A DNA stretch of 64,000 bases, taken from the NCBI GenBank assembly GCA_019695235.1, contig JAIBAI010000009.1, positions 1-64,000 on the forward strand, read 5' to 3'. Positions within the stretch are counted from its first letter, which is position 1. Every line of letters begins with the position of its first letter. The position numbers and the translations under genes are program-made. Under the pieces are notes generated by a model that was given only the letters and a program-made list of their open reading frames with translations, ran no database searches and was not told the DNA's origin. The DNA is from Bacteroidia bacterium (lineage in GTDB: Bacteria; Bacteroidota; Bacteroidia; M30B66). Positions 1-8,846 of this stretch are shown here, piece by piece.

Positions 1-590
1 GTGGCTTTTACAGGAATATTGTGGCGTGCAAACGATTGAAGTATGCCTCTGATGTCTTCGCGGTTTACCTTGATGGTTAGTTCAAGGCGGGTAGAGTCGC
101 TTATTTCATCAATGTACAGACTTAAAATTTTTGCATCATTTTCTTCTACAATCCTTGCAATCTGGCTTAGTACAAAATCGTGCGCATTGAGTTCAAGAAT
201 AATTACACCACCCGGATTAGTAACTGCCGTCATGTCGGCAAAATGTTCTACCAATGAGCGCAGACTTATATTGCCTAAGTAATTGTTCTCGGCGTCGAGC
301 ACCGGAACAATGGTTAGCTGCATTTTGGCTACCAGTTTAAGCACCTCATAGATATGTTCATTTTCATAAACGAAGGGCCTGAAAAGCGATAATGGATGAT
401 TCCCCAGTGGCTCTTCAGGGGCATTCAAATCAAGAATGTCTGTGTCAGATACCACCCCAAGTAATTCGTGATTGTTTACTATGGGCAAGTGAGATACCTT
501 GAATTCGTCCATCCAGTTAAGGGCTTTAATGCCGGTGTCGGAGGTTCGAAGGGGCGGGATGGTGTCAGAAATCAGGGCAGAGGCTAACAT
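1..590 (-). CDS. CBS-domain protein with ACT-like tail (partial, 3' end outside window)
   Basis: The reverse-strand frame opens at the ATG at 590 and runs out of the window, giving 196 residues with no stop. Residues ~1-125 read as two CBS modules (segments such as HLPIVNNHELLGVVSDTDI and LTIVPVLDAENNYLGNISL), which usually bind adenosyl ligands. From ~133 the pattern GGVIILELNAHDFVLSQIAR followed by a beta-alpha-beta segment resembles an ACT fold, so the layout is like AcuB. Target and ligand are unknown. In many Bacteroidota this gene precedes NAD kinase, which would lie outside the window. A good promoter lies upstream at 633-662. Family call confident, role not. Confidence 0.8.
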   Translation of the reverse strand, partial: MLASALISDTIPPLRTSDTGIKALNWMDEFKVSHLPIVNNHELLGVVSDTDILDLNAPEEPLGNHPLSLFRPFVYENEHIYEVLKLVAKMQLTIVPVLDAENNYLGNISLRSLVEHFADMTAVTNPGGVIILELNAHDFVLSQIARIVEENDAKILSLYIDEISDSTRLELTIKVNREDIRGILQSFARHNIPVKA

Positions 591-632
591 GATTCACTTT
601 TTATCAATGAGGTGCAAAGAGATTAATCCCGA

Positions 633-662
633 CAAACCTAAGTAAATCACGTAAAATTGCAA
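633..662 (-). promoter_or_regulatory. Bacteroidota-type promoter for the CBS-domain gene
   Basis: On the minus strand TTG (660-662) is followed after exactly 19 bases by TAGGTTTG (633-640), matching the Bacteroidota -33/-7 consensus TTG-N19-TAnnTTTG. The -7 element ends 42 bases before the start codon at 590. Confidence 0.65.
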
Positions 663-744
663 GGATTATTTCAGCATCCCATGAAAACGTTGAAAAAATG
701 CCTTTTAAAGGATTGAGATTTCCCCTATCCATGCCGGATAAATG

Positions 745-752
745 TACCTTTG
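745..752 (+). promoter_or_regulatory. -7 element of pdxJ, four bases from the ATG
   Basis: TACCTTTG is a perfect TAnnTTTG -7 element. Only TAGC (753-756) separates it from the chosen pdxJ ATG at 757, so transcription would start at or next to the start codon. No TTG is seen at the usual -33 distance. Confidence 0.5.
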
Positions 753-756
753 TAGC

Positions 757-1470
757 ATGGTGAAGCTGAGTGTTAATATCAATAAGATTGCCCTGATACG
801 TAATGCGCGTGGAGGCAATGTGCCCAACCTTTCTGAGGCGGCGCAAAAGGCTGAACAGTTTGGGGCACAAGGAATTACCGTGCACCCCAGGCCTGATCAA
901 CGCCATATAACCTACCAGGATGTAGAAGACCTTAAGAAGCTGGTTACAACTGAATTGAATGTTGAGGGTTATCCTTCTGAATCGTTTATAGAGCTTGTAT
1001 GCAGGGTAAAGCCACATCAGGTAACATTGGTGCCTGACCCTCCTGATGCTCTTACCTCGAATGCGGGCTGGGATACGAAAGTGCATGAGATTTTCCTGCG
1101 TGAAGTGGTTACACATTTGAAAAACCATGGGATAAGGGTATCTATCTTCATGGATACAGATACTGCATTGTATGATTCAGCCGCCCGCACCGGAACTGAC
1201 CGAATTGAGTTGTACACTGAAGCTTATGCTACCGGCTGGCTTATCAATCCGGCAAAAGCTGTGAGCCCCTATACGGAAGCTGCCATCAGGGCACACTCAT
1301 TAGGTATGGGCCTGAATGCCGGGCATGACCTGAATATGCAAAATTTGAAGTTTTTTGCGCAACAGGTACCTCACTTACTTGAAGTGTCAATTGGTCATGC
1401 CCTGATTTCAGAAGCCTTGTATTTAGGGCTTGAAAATACCATTCAAATTTACCGCCGGCAACTACAATGA
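757..1470 (+). CDS. pdxJ: Pyridoxine 5'-phosphate synthase
   Basis: PdxJ condenses 1-deoxyxylulose-5-phosphate with 3-amino-2-oxopropyl phosphate to pyridoxine 5'-phosphate, the last ring-forming step of DXP-dependent vitamin B6 synthesis in the cytosol. The 237-residue protein is full length. Visible family motifs are the N-terminal [18 protein letters not shown], the HPRPDQRHI block with two His (~43 and 50), ELYTEAYA near 155 and GLNAGHDLN near 190, which carries the catalytic His. An in-frame ATG at 742 would add five residues, but 757 fits the family start and the -7 element. Its stop overlaps the next gene by 4 bases (ATGA). Dxs, which supplies DXP, is also in this window. Confidence 0.96.
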   Translation: MVKLSVNINKIALIRNARGGNVPNLSEAAQKAEQFGAQGITVHPRPDQRHITYQDVEDLKKLVTTELNVEGYPSESFIELVCRVKPHQVTLVPDPPDALTSNAGWDTKVHEIFLREVVTHLKNHGIRVSIFMDTDTALYDSAARTGTDRIELYTEAYATGWLINPAKAVSPYTEAAIRAHSLGMGLNAGHDLNMQNLKFFAQQVPHLLEVSIGHALISEALYLGLENTIQIYRRQLQ

Positions 1471-2240
1471 TTTTATTTCACCGACATTACGGGCAGGGTA
1501 CACCGCTGGTTATTTTACATGGCTTGTTCGGGCAATCAGATAACTGGGCAAGTATTGCAAGGCGGCTTGGAGAGCAGCACCTTTCTGTGTTTTGTATGGA
1601 TTTGCGAAACCATGGCCTTTCTCCACACAGTGAACAGGTAAGTTTAGCGCTGATGGCAGCAGATGTAGCTGAAACGCTTGAAGATTTGCGCATTCCAGCG
1701 GTACATTTGCTCGGGCACAGCATGGGCGGGAAAGTCGCCATGGAGTTTGCGCTATCATTCGCAGGGAAATTGAAAAGTTTGATTTTGGCTGATATCGGAC
1801 CAGGGTATTATCCGCCACATCATCAGGAAATAATTAAAGGGCTGATGGCCGTGAAGCCTGAAGAGGTTAAATCACGGCAGGAGGCAGAGGAGCGCCTTGC
1901 AGCTTATGTGAAAGATTTAAGTACGCGGCAGTTTCTCTTAAAGAACCTGTACCGAACCGACGATGGAGAGCATTTTGCCTGGCGCTTTAACCTGGAGGCC
2001 ATTGCAAAGAACATTGAAGAGGTAGGTAAAGCCTTGCCAGGAGAAACCATTAGGGTCCCCAGCTTGTTTTATCATGGTGGGCGTAGTAATTATGTAAAAC
2101 CAGCCGATTACTCCTCCATACAGCAGCAGTTCACTGCGGCAGAATTCAGACTCATGGAAGGTGCAGGCCACTGGCTGCATGCAGAACAGCCTGAAACTTT
2201 TATTAGCACGGTTATTGATTGGATACGGCCGTTTGCCTGA
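1467..2240 (+). CDS. Alpha/beta-hydrolase, YbfF-like esterase
   Basis: A 257-residue cytosolic alpha/beta-hydrolase. The strand HGLFG near 18-22 forms the oxyanion region, GHSMGG at 83-88 gives nucleophile Ser85, and the catalytic His lies in [12 protein letters not shown] near 231-242. The sequence resembles YbfF-type acyl-CoA/ester hydrolases, but the substrate cannot be read. It overlaps pdxJ by 4 bases, so the two are translationally coupled; there is no obvious metabolic link to vitamin B6. Downstream (2241-2396) are two small hairpins, GGTA/TACC and CTTGT/ACAAG, without a clear T-run. Confidence 0.88.
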   Translation: MILFHRHYGQGTPLVILHGLFGQSDNWASIARRLGEQHLSVFCMDLRNHGLSPHSEQVSLALMAADVAETLEDLRIPAVHLLGHSMGGKVAMEFALSFAGKLKSLILADIGPGYYPPHHQEIIKGLMAVKPEEVKSRQEAEERLAAYVKDLSTRQFLLKNLYRTDDGEHFAWRFNLEAIAKNIEEVGKALPGETIRVPSLFYHGGRSNYVKPADYSSIQQQFTAAEFRLMEGAGHWLHAEQPETFISTVIDWIRPFA

Positions 2241-2345
2241 AAATAATGTTGGTAGCATTACCAGCCTTGTGCAAAACAAGTTAATTCAGAATTTACAAGT
2301 TGTGAGGTGAAATTTTGCATTTTTCACAAACAGTGCAACAATATC

Positions 2346-2376
2346 TTGTGCATAATTTGATAAGATAGAACCTTTG
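2346..2376 (+). promoter_or_regulatory. Probable promoter of the small HTH gene
   Basis: TTG (2346-2348), a 20-base spacer and AACCTTTG (2369-2376), one mismatch from TAnnTTTG, lie 20 bases before the ATG at 2397. Confidence 0.45.
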
Positions 2377-2396
2377 GGCACTGTACATTCAGGCCT

Positions 2397-2756
2397 ATGG
2401 TACACATCGGTCAGGAAATAAAACGGGTAATAAAGGAGCGGAAAATGAAGGTTGTTGAATTTGCCCGTAATATTAATACAGACCGCAATAATGTTTATGA
2501 CATTTACCAACGATCTTCAATAGACACCGAGCTACTTGTAAGGATTAGTGAGACCCTGAAATACGACTTTTTCCATCTCTATTCGCATAATGCACTGCAA
2601 AAGAAATTTGGGCATGATTACCGGGATGCTTACACTGCGTACGGAAATGAGGCAAACCATGACTTGCTATATCTTGAAGAACGGATAAAGAATTTAGAGA
2701 AGCGACTTGATGATAAAGAAGAAATCATTCGTTTGTTAAAGCAAGGCAAGCCTTAA
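2397..2756 (+). CDS. Small HTH-type transcriptional regulator with C-terminal coiled coil
   Basis: A 119-residue protein. Residues ~3-65 look like a Cro/C1-type (XRE) helix-turn-helix domain (IGQEIKRVIKERKMKVVEFA, then a recognition helix around NTDRNNVYDIY). Residues ~85-119 (LEERIKNLEKRLDDKEEIIRL) have heptad-like spacing and would form a coiled coil, suggesting dimerization. No phage or toxin-antitoxin partner lies beside it; it stands alone between an esterase and trpS with its own promoter. The DNA target and signal are unknown. Similar stand-alone proteins are common in Bacteroidota. Confidence 0.82.
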   Translation: MVHIGQEIKRVIKERKMKVVEFARNINTDRNNVYDIYQRSSIDTELLVRISETLKYDFFHLYSHNALQKKFGHDYRDAYTAYGNEANHDLLYLEERIKNLEKRLDDKEEIIRLLKQGKP

Positions 2757-2771
2757 CCGCATCATTTTCGC

Positions 2772-2779
2772 TATTTTCG
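2772..2779 (+). promoter_or_regulatory. -7-like element of trpS, four bases from the ATG
   Basis: TATTTTCG differs from TAnnTTTG at one base and is separated from the trpS ATG (2784) by exactly four C residues, the same geometry as at pdxJ, 43567 and 58167. Confidence 0.4.
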
Positions 2780-2783
2780 CCCC

Positions 2784-3776
2784 ATGGAAACAGTGGTAAG
2801 CGGAATCAGAAGCACAGGGCACCTGCATTTAGGCAATTATTTCGGTGCAATCAGAAATTTTATTCAGATGCAACATGAGCATCAGTGCTATTTTTTTATT
2901 GCCGACCTGCATGCATTGACCACCCATCCAAAACCTGAAGATTTCAGGCAGAGTGTTCGGAAAGTGCTTGTTGAATATTTGGCGGCAGGGCTTGACCCGG
3001 AGGCCTGCACTTTATATATACAAAGTGATTTGCCACAGATTCCGGAGCTTTATTTGCTCCTGAATATGTATGCTTATGTTGGCGAGCTTGAACGCTGTAC
3101 TTCTTTTAAAGAAAAAATCAGAAAGCATCCGGATAATATCAATGCAGGCTTGCTGACCTACCCGGTGCTGATGGCTGCGGATATCATTATCCATAAAGCT
3201 ACAAAGGTGCCGGTGGGCAAAGACCAGGAACAACATCTGGAGATGGCAAGAAATTTTGTTAACCGTTTCAACCATTTGTACCAGACTGAATATTTTCCTG
3301 AACCACACGCCTACAATTTTGGCAAAGAGCTGGTTAAAGTACCAGGCCTGGATGGTTCAGGAAAGATGGGTAAATCAGAAGGTGAGGGGAATGCCATTTT
3401 TTTGGTAGATGAACCGGAGGTGATACGCAAAAAGGTAATGCGGGCGGTGACAGATACCGGACCTGGAAATCCCGGGCAAGAAATGTCGGAACCTGTTGCC
3501 AACCTGTTCAATTTGCTCAGCCTGGTATCAACTAAAGATACGGTTGATTATTTTAAAGAACAACATGATAAGGCAATTATCCGGTACGGTGATTTGAAAA
3601 AACAGCTGGCTGAAGACATTATAATGTTCACTGCACCGATACGTGAAAAGGTACGTGAGATTAGTGCTAACGACGACTATCTTGAGCAGGTTATAGCGCT
3701 CGGCGGGTTGAAAGCACGGGAGAGTGCTGCCAGAACACTGAAAGAAGTAAGAGCCATCATTGGTTTTACTAACTAA
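2784..3776 (+). CDS. trpS: Tryptophanyl-tRNA synthetase
   Basis: Class I synthetase that charges tRNA-Trp in the cytosol; 330 residues, the usual bacterial length. The HIGH-equivalent signature reads STGHLHLGNY at ~10-19. The KMSKS loop reads GSGKMGKSEGEGN near residue 195, with Gly in the third position of KMxKS, a conservative variant. GKDQEQHLEMAR near 145 matches the family's tRNA/ATP-binding block. It has its own -7 element and does not overlap its neighbours. No trp biosynthesis genes are adjacent. Confidence 0.97.
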   Translation: METVVSGIRSTGHLHLGNYFGAIRNFIQMQHEHQCYFFIADLHALTTHPKPEDFRQSVRKVLVEYLAAGLDPEACTLYIQSDLPQIPELYLLLNMYAYVGELERCTSFKEKIRKHPDNINAGLLTYPVLMAADIIIHKATKVPVGKDQEQHLEMARNFVNRFNHLYQTEYFPEPHAYNFGKELVKVPGLDGSGKMGKSEGEGNAIFLVDEPEVIRKKVMRAVTDTGPGNPGQEMSEPVANLFNLLSLVSTKDTVDYFKEQHDKAIIRYGDLKKQLAEDIIMFTAPIREKVREISANDDYLEQVIALGGLKARESAARTLKEVRAIIGFTN

Positions 3777-3819
3777 TAGATGATGAGCATCAGCTTGATT
3801 GATTTTGAATAAGATACTC

Positions 3820-5490
3820 ATGGCTGGTAAATGCCGGATAAATAAGTCTTTTAATGCCTGCCGGATAATTTTATTTCTGCTTGTACTATTTGGACTGAGT
3901 GCCTGTGCCAGCCGGATACCACCCTCTGGCGGGCCAAAGGATTCAAAAGCTCCTGAGATTGTAAGTTCAATACCTGCAAATGGCAGTACGGGCTTTGGTG
4001 GTGATGTGATTTCATTCAATTTCTCAGAGTACGTTCAACTTAAAGATGGTGGTTCAGGGATATTAGTGTCGCCACCGCTTAACGTACCACCTCAGGTTTT
4101 ACTGAAAGGCAAAACGGTTCAAATGAGCTTTCGTGAAAAACTTCATGAAAACACCACCTATTCGATAACCATTGGGAAATCGGTAGTTGATCTCACAGAA
4201 GGCAATGCTTTGCAGGAGCATTCGCTGGTTTTCTCAACCGGGGCGTCACTTGATTCTTTAAGTATAAAGGGTGCAGTTGCAGATGCTTTTACAGCAAAGC
4301 CTGTTGCCAGCGTATTGGTAATGCTCTATCCGGCATTAGAAGATAGTCTGCCTGAAAAGACCCTGCCTGTTAAGTTAGCCCGTACGGATGGCTCAGGGAA
4401 ATATCAAATTGATAATATCCGGCAAGGGACTTATATGGTGTTTGCGCTCAAGGATGAGAACAATAATTACAAGTATGATTTGCCGGAAGAAAAAACAGGT
4501 TTTTTAGACAGTTTGGTGGTGCTTACACCAAGGCTGCGGTCAGAAATTGACTTTCGAATTTCAGTCAACCCTGAAAAACGACAAAGACTTTTGAAGAAAT
4601 CGTTCAACCAACCTGGAAAGGTGCAATTGAAATATGCCGTTCCGGTGAGTGAATGGCGCATTCAATTGGCCGATGGACGCAGTGAGTCAAGCTGGACTGC
4701 TGGTTTTGTGCCAGGTACAGATTCACTTATTGCCTGGATACCCAGACCTAAAAAAGACAGTTTGGTACTTTATAGCGAAACGGTCAGTGATGGAAAAGCG
4801 CGTATTGATACACTTGTGTTTTTAACACATACTAGCCCGGTGGCTCGAGGCCGCAAAAGTGCTGAAGGCCGGGATACAAGCCTTCGTTTTAATATGAAAT
4901 TGCCCGGTGGAAAGTTAATTCCTGACGATACGCTTACAATAACTGCCTCCAGGCCCTTGTTACGTGTTGACCCTTCGCGCTTTCATTTACTGCGTGGCAA
5001 GGATACAATACCGTTTACATTCCCAGACTTGCTGAGTGAATACCAGCAACAGTATGTTGTTTCGGGGCTTCCGGCTTCAGAGAAAAAACACAAAATTCTG
5101 GCTTACCCTGGTGCATTTACAGATGTTTATGGCATGAAGAACGACACCTTGTTCTGGGAATTTCAGGAATTTCTTGAAGACGAACTCGGGATTTTTTCTA
5201 TGTTACTAAAAGGTAATCCGGGACAAGGTCGTTGGGTTTGGGAATTGGTTGATAAGTCAGGTACTGTGGTGTTGCAATCACTATTTGTGCCTGAAAAGCC
5301 ACTGAGTATTGATAATCTCATTCCTGGCACATACACCGTCAGGTTGTTCAGAGATGAGAATGCGAATAACCGATGGGATCATGGTAATTTTTACCGTAAA
5401 CAACAACCCGAACAGATATTGCATTATCAGGGCCAAATCAATGTGCGTGCCGGCTGGGATATAGAACAGACCTGGGAGCTACAACCCTGA
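3820..5490 (+). CDS. Ig-like-domain lipoprotein (SbsA Ig-like type)
   Basis: From the ATG at 3820 the product has 556 residues; an in-frame TTG at 3799 would add seven. Residues ~15-29 form a lipoprotein signal with lipobox LSAC, Cys29 being the lipidated residue. Residues ~40-140 (APEIVSSIPANGSTG...ISFNFSEYVQL) are a bacterial Ig-like SbsA-type domain. Residues ~145-220 (GKYQIDNIRQGTYMVFALKD) look like a carboxypeptidase-regulatory/Ig-like fold with an Asp/Asn-rich turn, and a similar motif recurs near the C-terminus (IPGTYTVRLFRDENANNRWD). It is probably an envelope-anchored structural protein of unknown role. It faces argH tail to tail with 18 bases between the stops. Confidence 0.8.
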   Translation: MAGKCRINKSFNACRIILFLLVLFGLSACASRIPPSGGPKDSKAPEIVSSIPANGSTGFGGDVISFNFSEYVQLKDGGSGILVSPPLNVPPQVLLKGKTVQMSFREKLHENTTYSITIGKSVVDLTEGNALQEHSLVFSTGASLDSLSIKGAVADAFTAKPVASVLVMLYPALEDSLPEKTLPVKLARTDGSGKYQIDNIRQGTYMVFALKDENNNYKYDLPEEKTGFLDSLVVLTPRLRSEIDFRISVNPEKRQRLLKKSFNQPGKVQLKYAVPVSEWRIQLADGRSESSWTAGFVPGTDSLIAWIPRPKKDSLVLYSETVSDGKARIDTLVFLTHTSPVARGRKSAEGRDTSLRFNMKLPGGKLIPDDTLTITASRPLLRVDPSRFHLLRGKDTIPFTFPDLLSEYQQQYVVSGLPASEKKHKILAYPGAFTDVYGMKNDTLFWEFQEFLEDELGIFSMLLKGNPGQGRWVWELVDKSGTVVLQSLFVPEKPLSIDNLIPGTYTVRLFRDENANNRWDHGNFYRKQQPEQILHYQGQINVRAGWDIEQTWELQP

Positions 5491-5508
5491 TGTTTACCTG
5501 ATATGGTT

Positions 5509-6828
5509 TTACGGCTGGTCAACAGGAAATTGGGAGAAAAGCAAAGTCATCCGCTCCTGAATGTTCTCTAAACAGAGATTGCCGATGCTGCCGGCATGTG
5601 TATGATGCAGCACAGGTGGCTTTTGGAGTTTCCTGCTTTGCACTTCTTCTGCTACGATTTTATATGCATCTCTAAACGGAACCCCATTCAGAACCAGCTC
5701 GTTGACACGCTCAACGCTAAATAGCTGCACATAACGCTCATCATCTAATATGTTTGCCTCTACTTGAATGTGTTCAAGCATAAAACCAGTCATTTGTATG
5801 CAAGCCTGCATGTCGCCCAAAGCGGGGAAGAGCATTTCTTTGGTCAACTGCAAATCACGATGATAGCCTGAAGGGAGATTTGCCAGCAGGATGGTAAATT
5901 CATTGGGCAATGCCTGGATACGGTTGCATTTTGCCCGAATAAGCTCGAACACATCAGGGTTTTTTTTGTGCGGCATAATGCTTGAACCCGTAGTTAATTC
6001 GTCAGGAAATGAAATAAATCCGAATTGCTGATTCATATACAGGCATACATCTGCAGCAAGTTTTGCAAGACTTGCGGCTATGGCCGCAAGGGCTTGTGCA
6101 AGAGATTTCTCAGTTTTACCACGCGTCATTTGGGCGTACACTACGTTGTAATTCAGCGCTTCAAAGCCAAGTAAGCGGGTAGTCAACTCTCTATCGAGCG
6201 GAAATGAAGAGCCATAACCAGCCCCGGAACCAAGAGGGTTTTTATTACAAATTCGGTATGCTGCCAAAAGCCATTCGAGGTCGTCGCTTAGGCTTTCAGC
6301 GTAGGCCGAAAACCACAAGCCAAATGAGGAGGGCATTGCCAATTGAAAATGCGTGTACCCTGGAAGTAATTTTTGTTTGTGCTCATCGGCAAGTTTGAGC
6401 AAGAGGTTAAAAAGTTCATTTACCTGTTTTGCAATTACAAGCATTTCACTGCGGAGAAACAATTTTATATCGAGCAATACCTGATCGTTGCGTGAGCGTC
6501 CGCTGTGAATCTTTTTGCCCGCCTCGCCAATACGGCGTGTGAGCATTAATTCAATTTGCGAGTGCACATCTTCTACACCCGGTTCGATGGAGAATTTACC
6601 ATTGGCAATTTCCTGTTCAATTTGTTTTAGTTCGCGGTCTATTTGTTGCCATTCATCTGCACTGAGCAGGCCGATATGGTGCAGCATCTGTGCATGTGCC
6701 ACGGAGCCAATTACATCGTGTTTTGCCAGTAGGATGTCAAATTCACGGTCACGACCAACGGTAAATTGTTCAATGATACGGGCTGTTTCAGAGGAAGTTC
6801 CTTCCTGATTTTTTTGCCAAAGTTTCAT
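5509..6828 (-). CDS. argH: Argininosuccinate lyase
   Basis: Last step of arginine synthesis: argininosuccinate to arginine plus fumarate. The 439-residue protein carries the fumarase/aspartase-superfamily signature GSSIMPHKKNPD near residue 280 and the N-terminal block KIHSGRSRNDQV near 105-116. It is the last gene of the arginine operon, and its ATG overlaps the argE stop by 4 bases. At 439 residues it is slightly shorter than the ~460 of enterobacterial ArgH. No terminator is evident in the 18 bases that separate it from the convergent lipoprotein gene. Confidence 0.97.
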   Translation of the reverse strand: MKLWQKNQEGTSSETARIIEQFTVGRDREFDILLAKHDVIGSVAHAQMLHHIGLLSADEWQQIDRELKQIEQEIANGKFSIEPGVEDVHSQIELMLTRRIGEAGKKIHSGRSRNDQVLLDIKLFLRSEMLVIAKQVNELFNLLLKLADEHKQKLLPGYTHFQLAMPSSFGLWFSAYAESLSDDLEWLLAAYRICNKNPLGSGAGYGSSFPLDRELTTRLLGFEALNYNVVYAQMTRGKTEKSLAQALAAIAASLAKLAADVCLYMNQQFGFISFPDELTTGSSIMPHKKNPDVFELIRAKCNRIQALPNEFTILLANLPSGYHRDLQLTKEMLFPALGDMQACIQMTGFMLEHIQVEANILDDERYVQLFSVERVNELVLNGVPFRDAYKIVAEEVQSRKLQKPPVLHHTHAGSIGNLCLENIQERMTLLFSQFPVDQP

Positions 6829-7919
6829 AGGCTTGATAATGATTCAATCAACTGGATGTAGCTGGAAATACCTTCCCTTATTTCATCCAAATAAATATAT
6901 TCGTCGGCGCTGTGTGATCGTGCTGAATCACCCGGGCCAATTTTTACCGATTCGCAAGGAATGAGTGCCTGGTCAGAAGTAGTAGGGGAGCCATAGGTCT
7001 TTTTTTTCATTGCTGCTGCTTGCAACACCAACGGATGGTCACTTCGGATGGAAGATGGGCGCAAACGCATTGATCTTGGTTCTACTTCGCATTTTACATG
7101 ATTGCGAATTTCTTCAAGCAATTCTTCCAGCGTATATGCATCGGTACATCGTATGTCTACGGTAAAACGACATTCTGATGGTACCACGTTGTGCTGGGCT
7201 CCTGCCTGAATAATGGTCACATTCATTTTAATTTCACCCAGGCTTGCAGATACCTTTGGAAATTTAAAGGTTCTAAACCATTCAATATCTGGCAAGGCAT
7301 TGTAAAGCGCATTCACCCCCTCGTTTCGTGCAGCATGGCCTGGCTTTCCATGGCTGATACAGTCGAGCACCATCAGACCTTTTTCTGCAATTGCAAGGTC
7401 CATTAAGGTGGGCTCACCAACTATGGCCAGGTCAATTCGCCCCAGTTTCGGCAGAACCAATTCAATTCCATTGACTCCTGAAATCTCCTCTTCTGCACTG
7501 GCAACGAATATGATATTAAAGTACAAATCTGTCCTCAAATAAAAATTAATGAAGGTAACTGCCAACGCAACCAGGGCCCCGCCGGCATCATTGCTTCCCA
7601 AACCGTACAGTTTGCCATTTTCAATTTCCGGAAGAAATGGGTCGCGGGTATATGCCGCATTGGGTTTTACGGTATCATGGTGCGAATTGAGTAGAAGCGT
7701 CGGAAGGCCTTCCCGAAAGTGGAAATTTCTTGCGATAATATTGTTCCCTACCTGCTGAAAGGGGATATTATGGTTTGCAAAAAAACCGGCGATTAATTGT
7801 GCAGTACCTTGTTCCTCTCCACTGAATGAAGGCGTGGCAATTAGGCTTTTAAGCAATTCTACTGCTTGCTTATACAAAACATTCAGCTCAAGCGACGATT
7901 CTGGTTCCTGTGTTTTCAT
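6825..7919 (-). CDS. argE: N-acylornithine/N-acylcitrulline deacylase, M20 family (ArgE-like)
   Basis: A 364-residue M20 metallopeptidase that would remove the acyl group late in the acylated arginine pathway. Metal-binding motifs are NSHHDTVKPN near 75-85, the LGSNDAGGALVAL block, and SAEEEISGVNG with the general-base Glu. In the transcarbamylase route used here the natural substrate is likely an N-acylcitrulline rather than acetylornithine. The ATG at 7919 is preferred; an ATG at 7952 would lengthen the overlap with argB from 32 to 65 bases. It overlaps argH by 4 bases. Confidence 0.9.
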   Translation of the reverse strand: MKTQEPESSLELNVLYKQAVELLKSLIATPSFSGEEQGTAQLIAGFFANHNIPFQQVGNNIIARNFHFREGLPTLLLNSHHDTVKPNAAYTRDPFLPEIENGKLYGLGSNDAGGALVALAVTFINFYLRTDLYFNIIFVASAEEEISGVNGIELVLPKLGRIDLAIVGEPTLMDLAIAEKGLMVLDCISHGKPGHAARNEGVNALYNALPDIEWFRTFKFPKVSASLGEIKMNVTIIQAGAQHNVVPSECRFTVDIRCTDAYTLEELLEEIRNHVKCEVEPRSMRLRPSSIRSDHPLVLQAAAMKKKTYGSPTTSDQALIPCESVKIGPGDSARSHSADEYIYLDEIREGISSYIQLIESLSSL

Positions 7920-8673
7920 TGTTAGAGATGAATGAAACAAGTTGAAGTGCATGAAGGATAGAAACCTCTTCTACTCCTGCATTAATTGCGGCAAACGCAT
8001 TGTCGAGTTTCGGAAGCATTCCATCAACAATTTTACCTTCGTTTTTTAAATTTTCGTAATCGTGCTTGTTGATGTGTGTAATCAATGATTCATTGTTGTT
8101 GACATCAAGCAGTACTCCTGCTTTCTCAAAGCAAAAATGCAGTCTTACCTTAAAAAACTGAACCATTGCAATTGCAATAAAAGAGGCTATCGTGTCGGCA
8201 TTTGTATTCAGCAATTGCCCCTGATGGTCATGAGTAACAGGTGCAATAACAGGATTCAATCCGGCAGTGATGAGTTGTTGAATCACCTTTGTATTTACTT
8301 TTTGAGGGTCGCCAACAAAACCAAAGTCAATTTCAGGATGAATTCTTTTTTGTGAATGGATGAGATTCGCATCTGCACCACACAAACCGATGGCATTGCA
8401 ATTGAAGCCCTGGAGCTGGGCAACAATTTGTTTGTTAATCAAGCCGGCGTAAACCATGGTAACAACCTGCAGGGTGTCCTGATTGGTAATACGCCTGCCG
8501 CCACTCATCTGTGTTGTGATGCCCAGCCGAGTAGATATGCTTGTGGCGATTTTTCCACCGCCATGCACAAGAATGAATGGCTGATTGAGCTGGGCAATTT
8601 GCTTTAAAAATGCAGTCAAGGCATCCGACTGATCAATGATGTTACCGCCAATTTTGATGATGTGGAGGGTCAT
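7888..8673 (-). CDS. argB: N-acylglutamate kinase (ArgB)
   Basis: Phosphorylates the N-acylated glutamate, the second arginine-pathway step. The 261-residue amino-acid-kinase fold shows KIGGNIID at 7-14, the glycine loop LVHGGGK near 36-42, the arginine of GGRRITN and the ATP-site lysine in DGMLPKLDNA near 218-228. Length is normal for ArgB without an N-terminal regulatory helix, so classical hexameric feedback inhibition by arginine is not evident. The acyl group (acetyl or succinyl) cannot be told from this gene alone. It overlaps argE; upstream is a 173-base gap holding inverted repeats. Confidence 0.95.
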   Translation of the reverse strand: MTLHIIKIGGNIIDQSDALTAFLKQIAQLNQPFILVHGGGKIATSISTRLGITTQMSGGRRITNQDTLQVVTMVYAGLINKQIVAQLQGFNCNAIGLCGADANLIHSQKRIHPEIDFGFVGDPQKVNTKVIQQLITAGLNPVIAPVTHDHQGQLLNTNADTIASFIAIAMVQFFKVRLHFCFEKAGVLLDVNNNESLITHINKHDYENLKNEGKIVDGMLPKLDNAFAAINAGVEEVSILHALQLVSFISNNENTGTRIVA

Positions 8674-8701
8674 TTTTGTGAGTAAAGATAAAAATGAATT
8701 T

Positions 8702-8786
8702 GGCTAAAGCCGGTTTACGGTTGGTGGATTTACAATCCCAATTATTTCATTGGCTTTAGCCCAGCAAGCCATTGTCAGTAAATCCA
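8702..8786. repeat. Interleaved inverted repeats in the argF'-argB gap
   Basis: GGCTAAAGCC (8702-8711) and its exact reverse complement GGCTTTAGCC (8752-8761) interlock with TGGATTTAC (8725-8733) and its exact reverse complement GTAAATCCA (8778-8786), giving the order A-B-A'-B'. The A arms are also nearly self-complementary (GGCT/AGCC). This could be a folded mRNA element inside the operon or a REP-like intergenic repeat. Confidence 0.6.
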
Positions 8787-8846
8787 TACTTCTCCATTGA
8801 CCGAAGGAAAAAGCTGCCCCTATTAAGGTGCAAGGCCCCATTTTAA

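Noticed and set aside
604-1128. 174-codon minus-strand frame opposite pdxJ
   Set aside because: It runs antisense through a clear pdxJ gene and its translation shows no recognisable domain.
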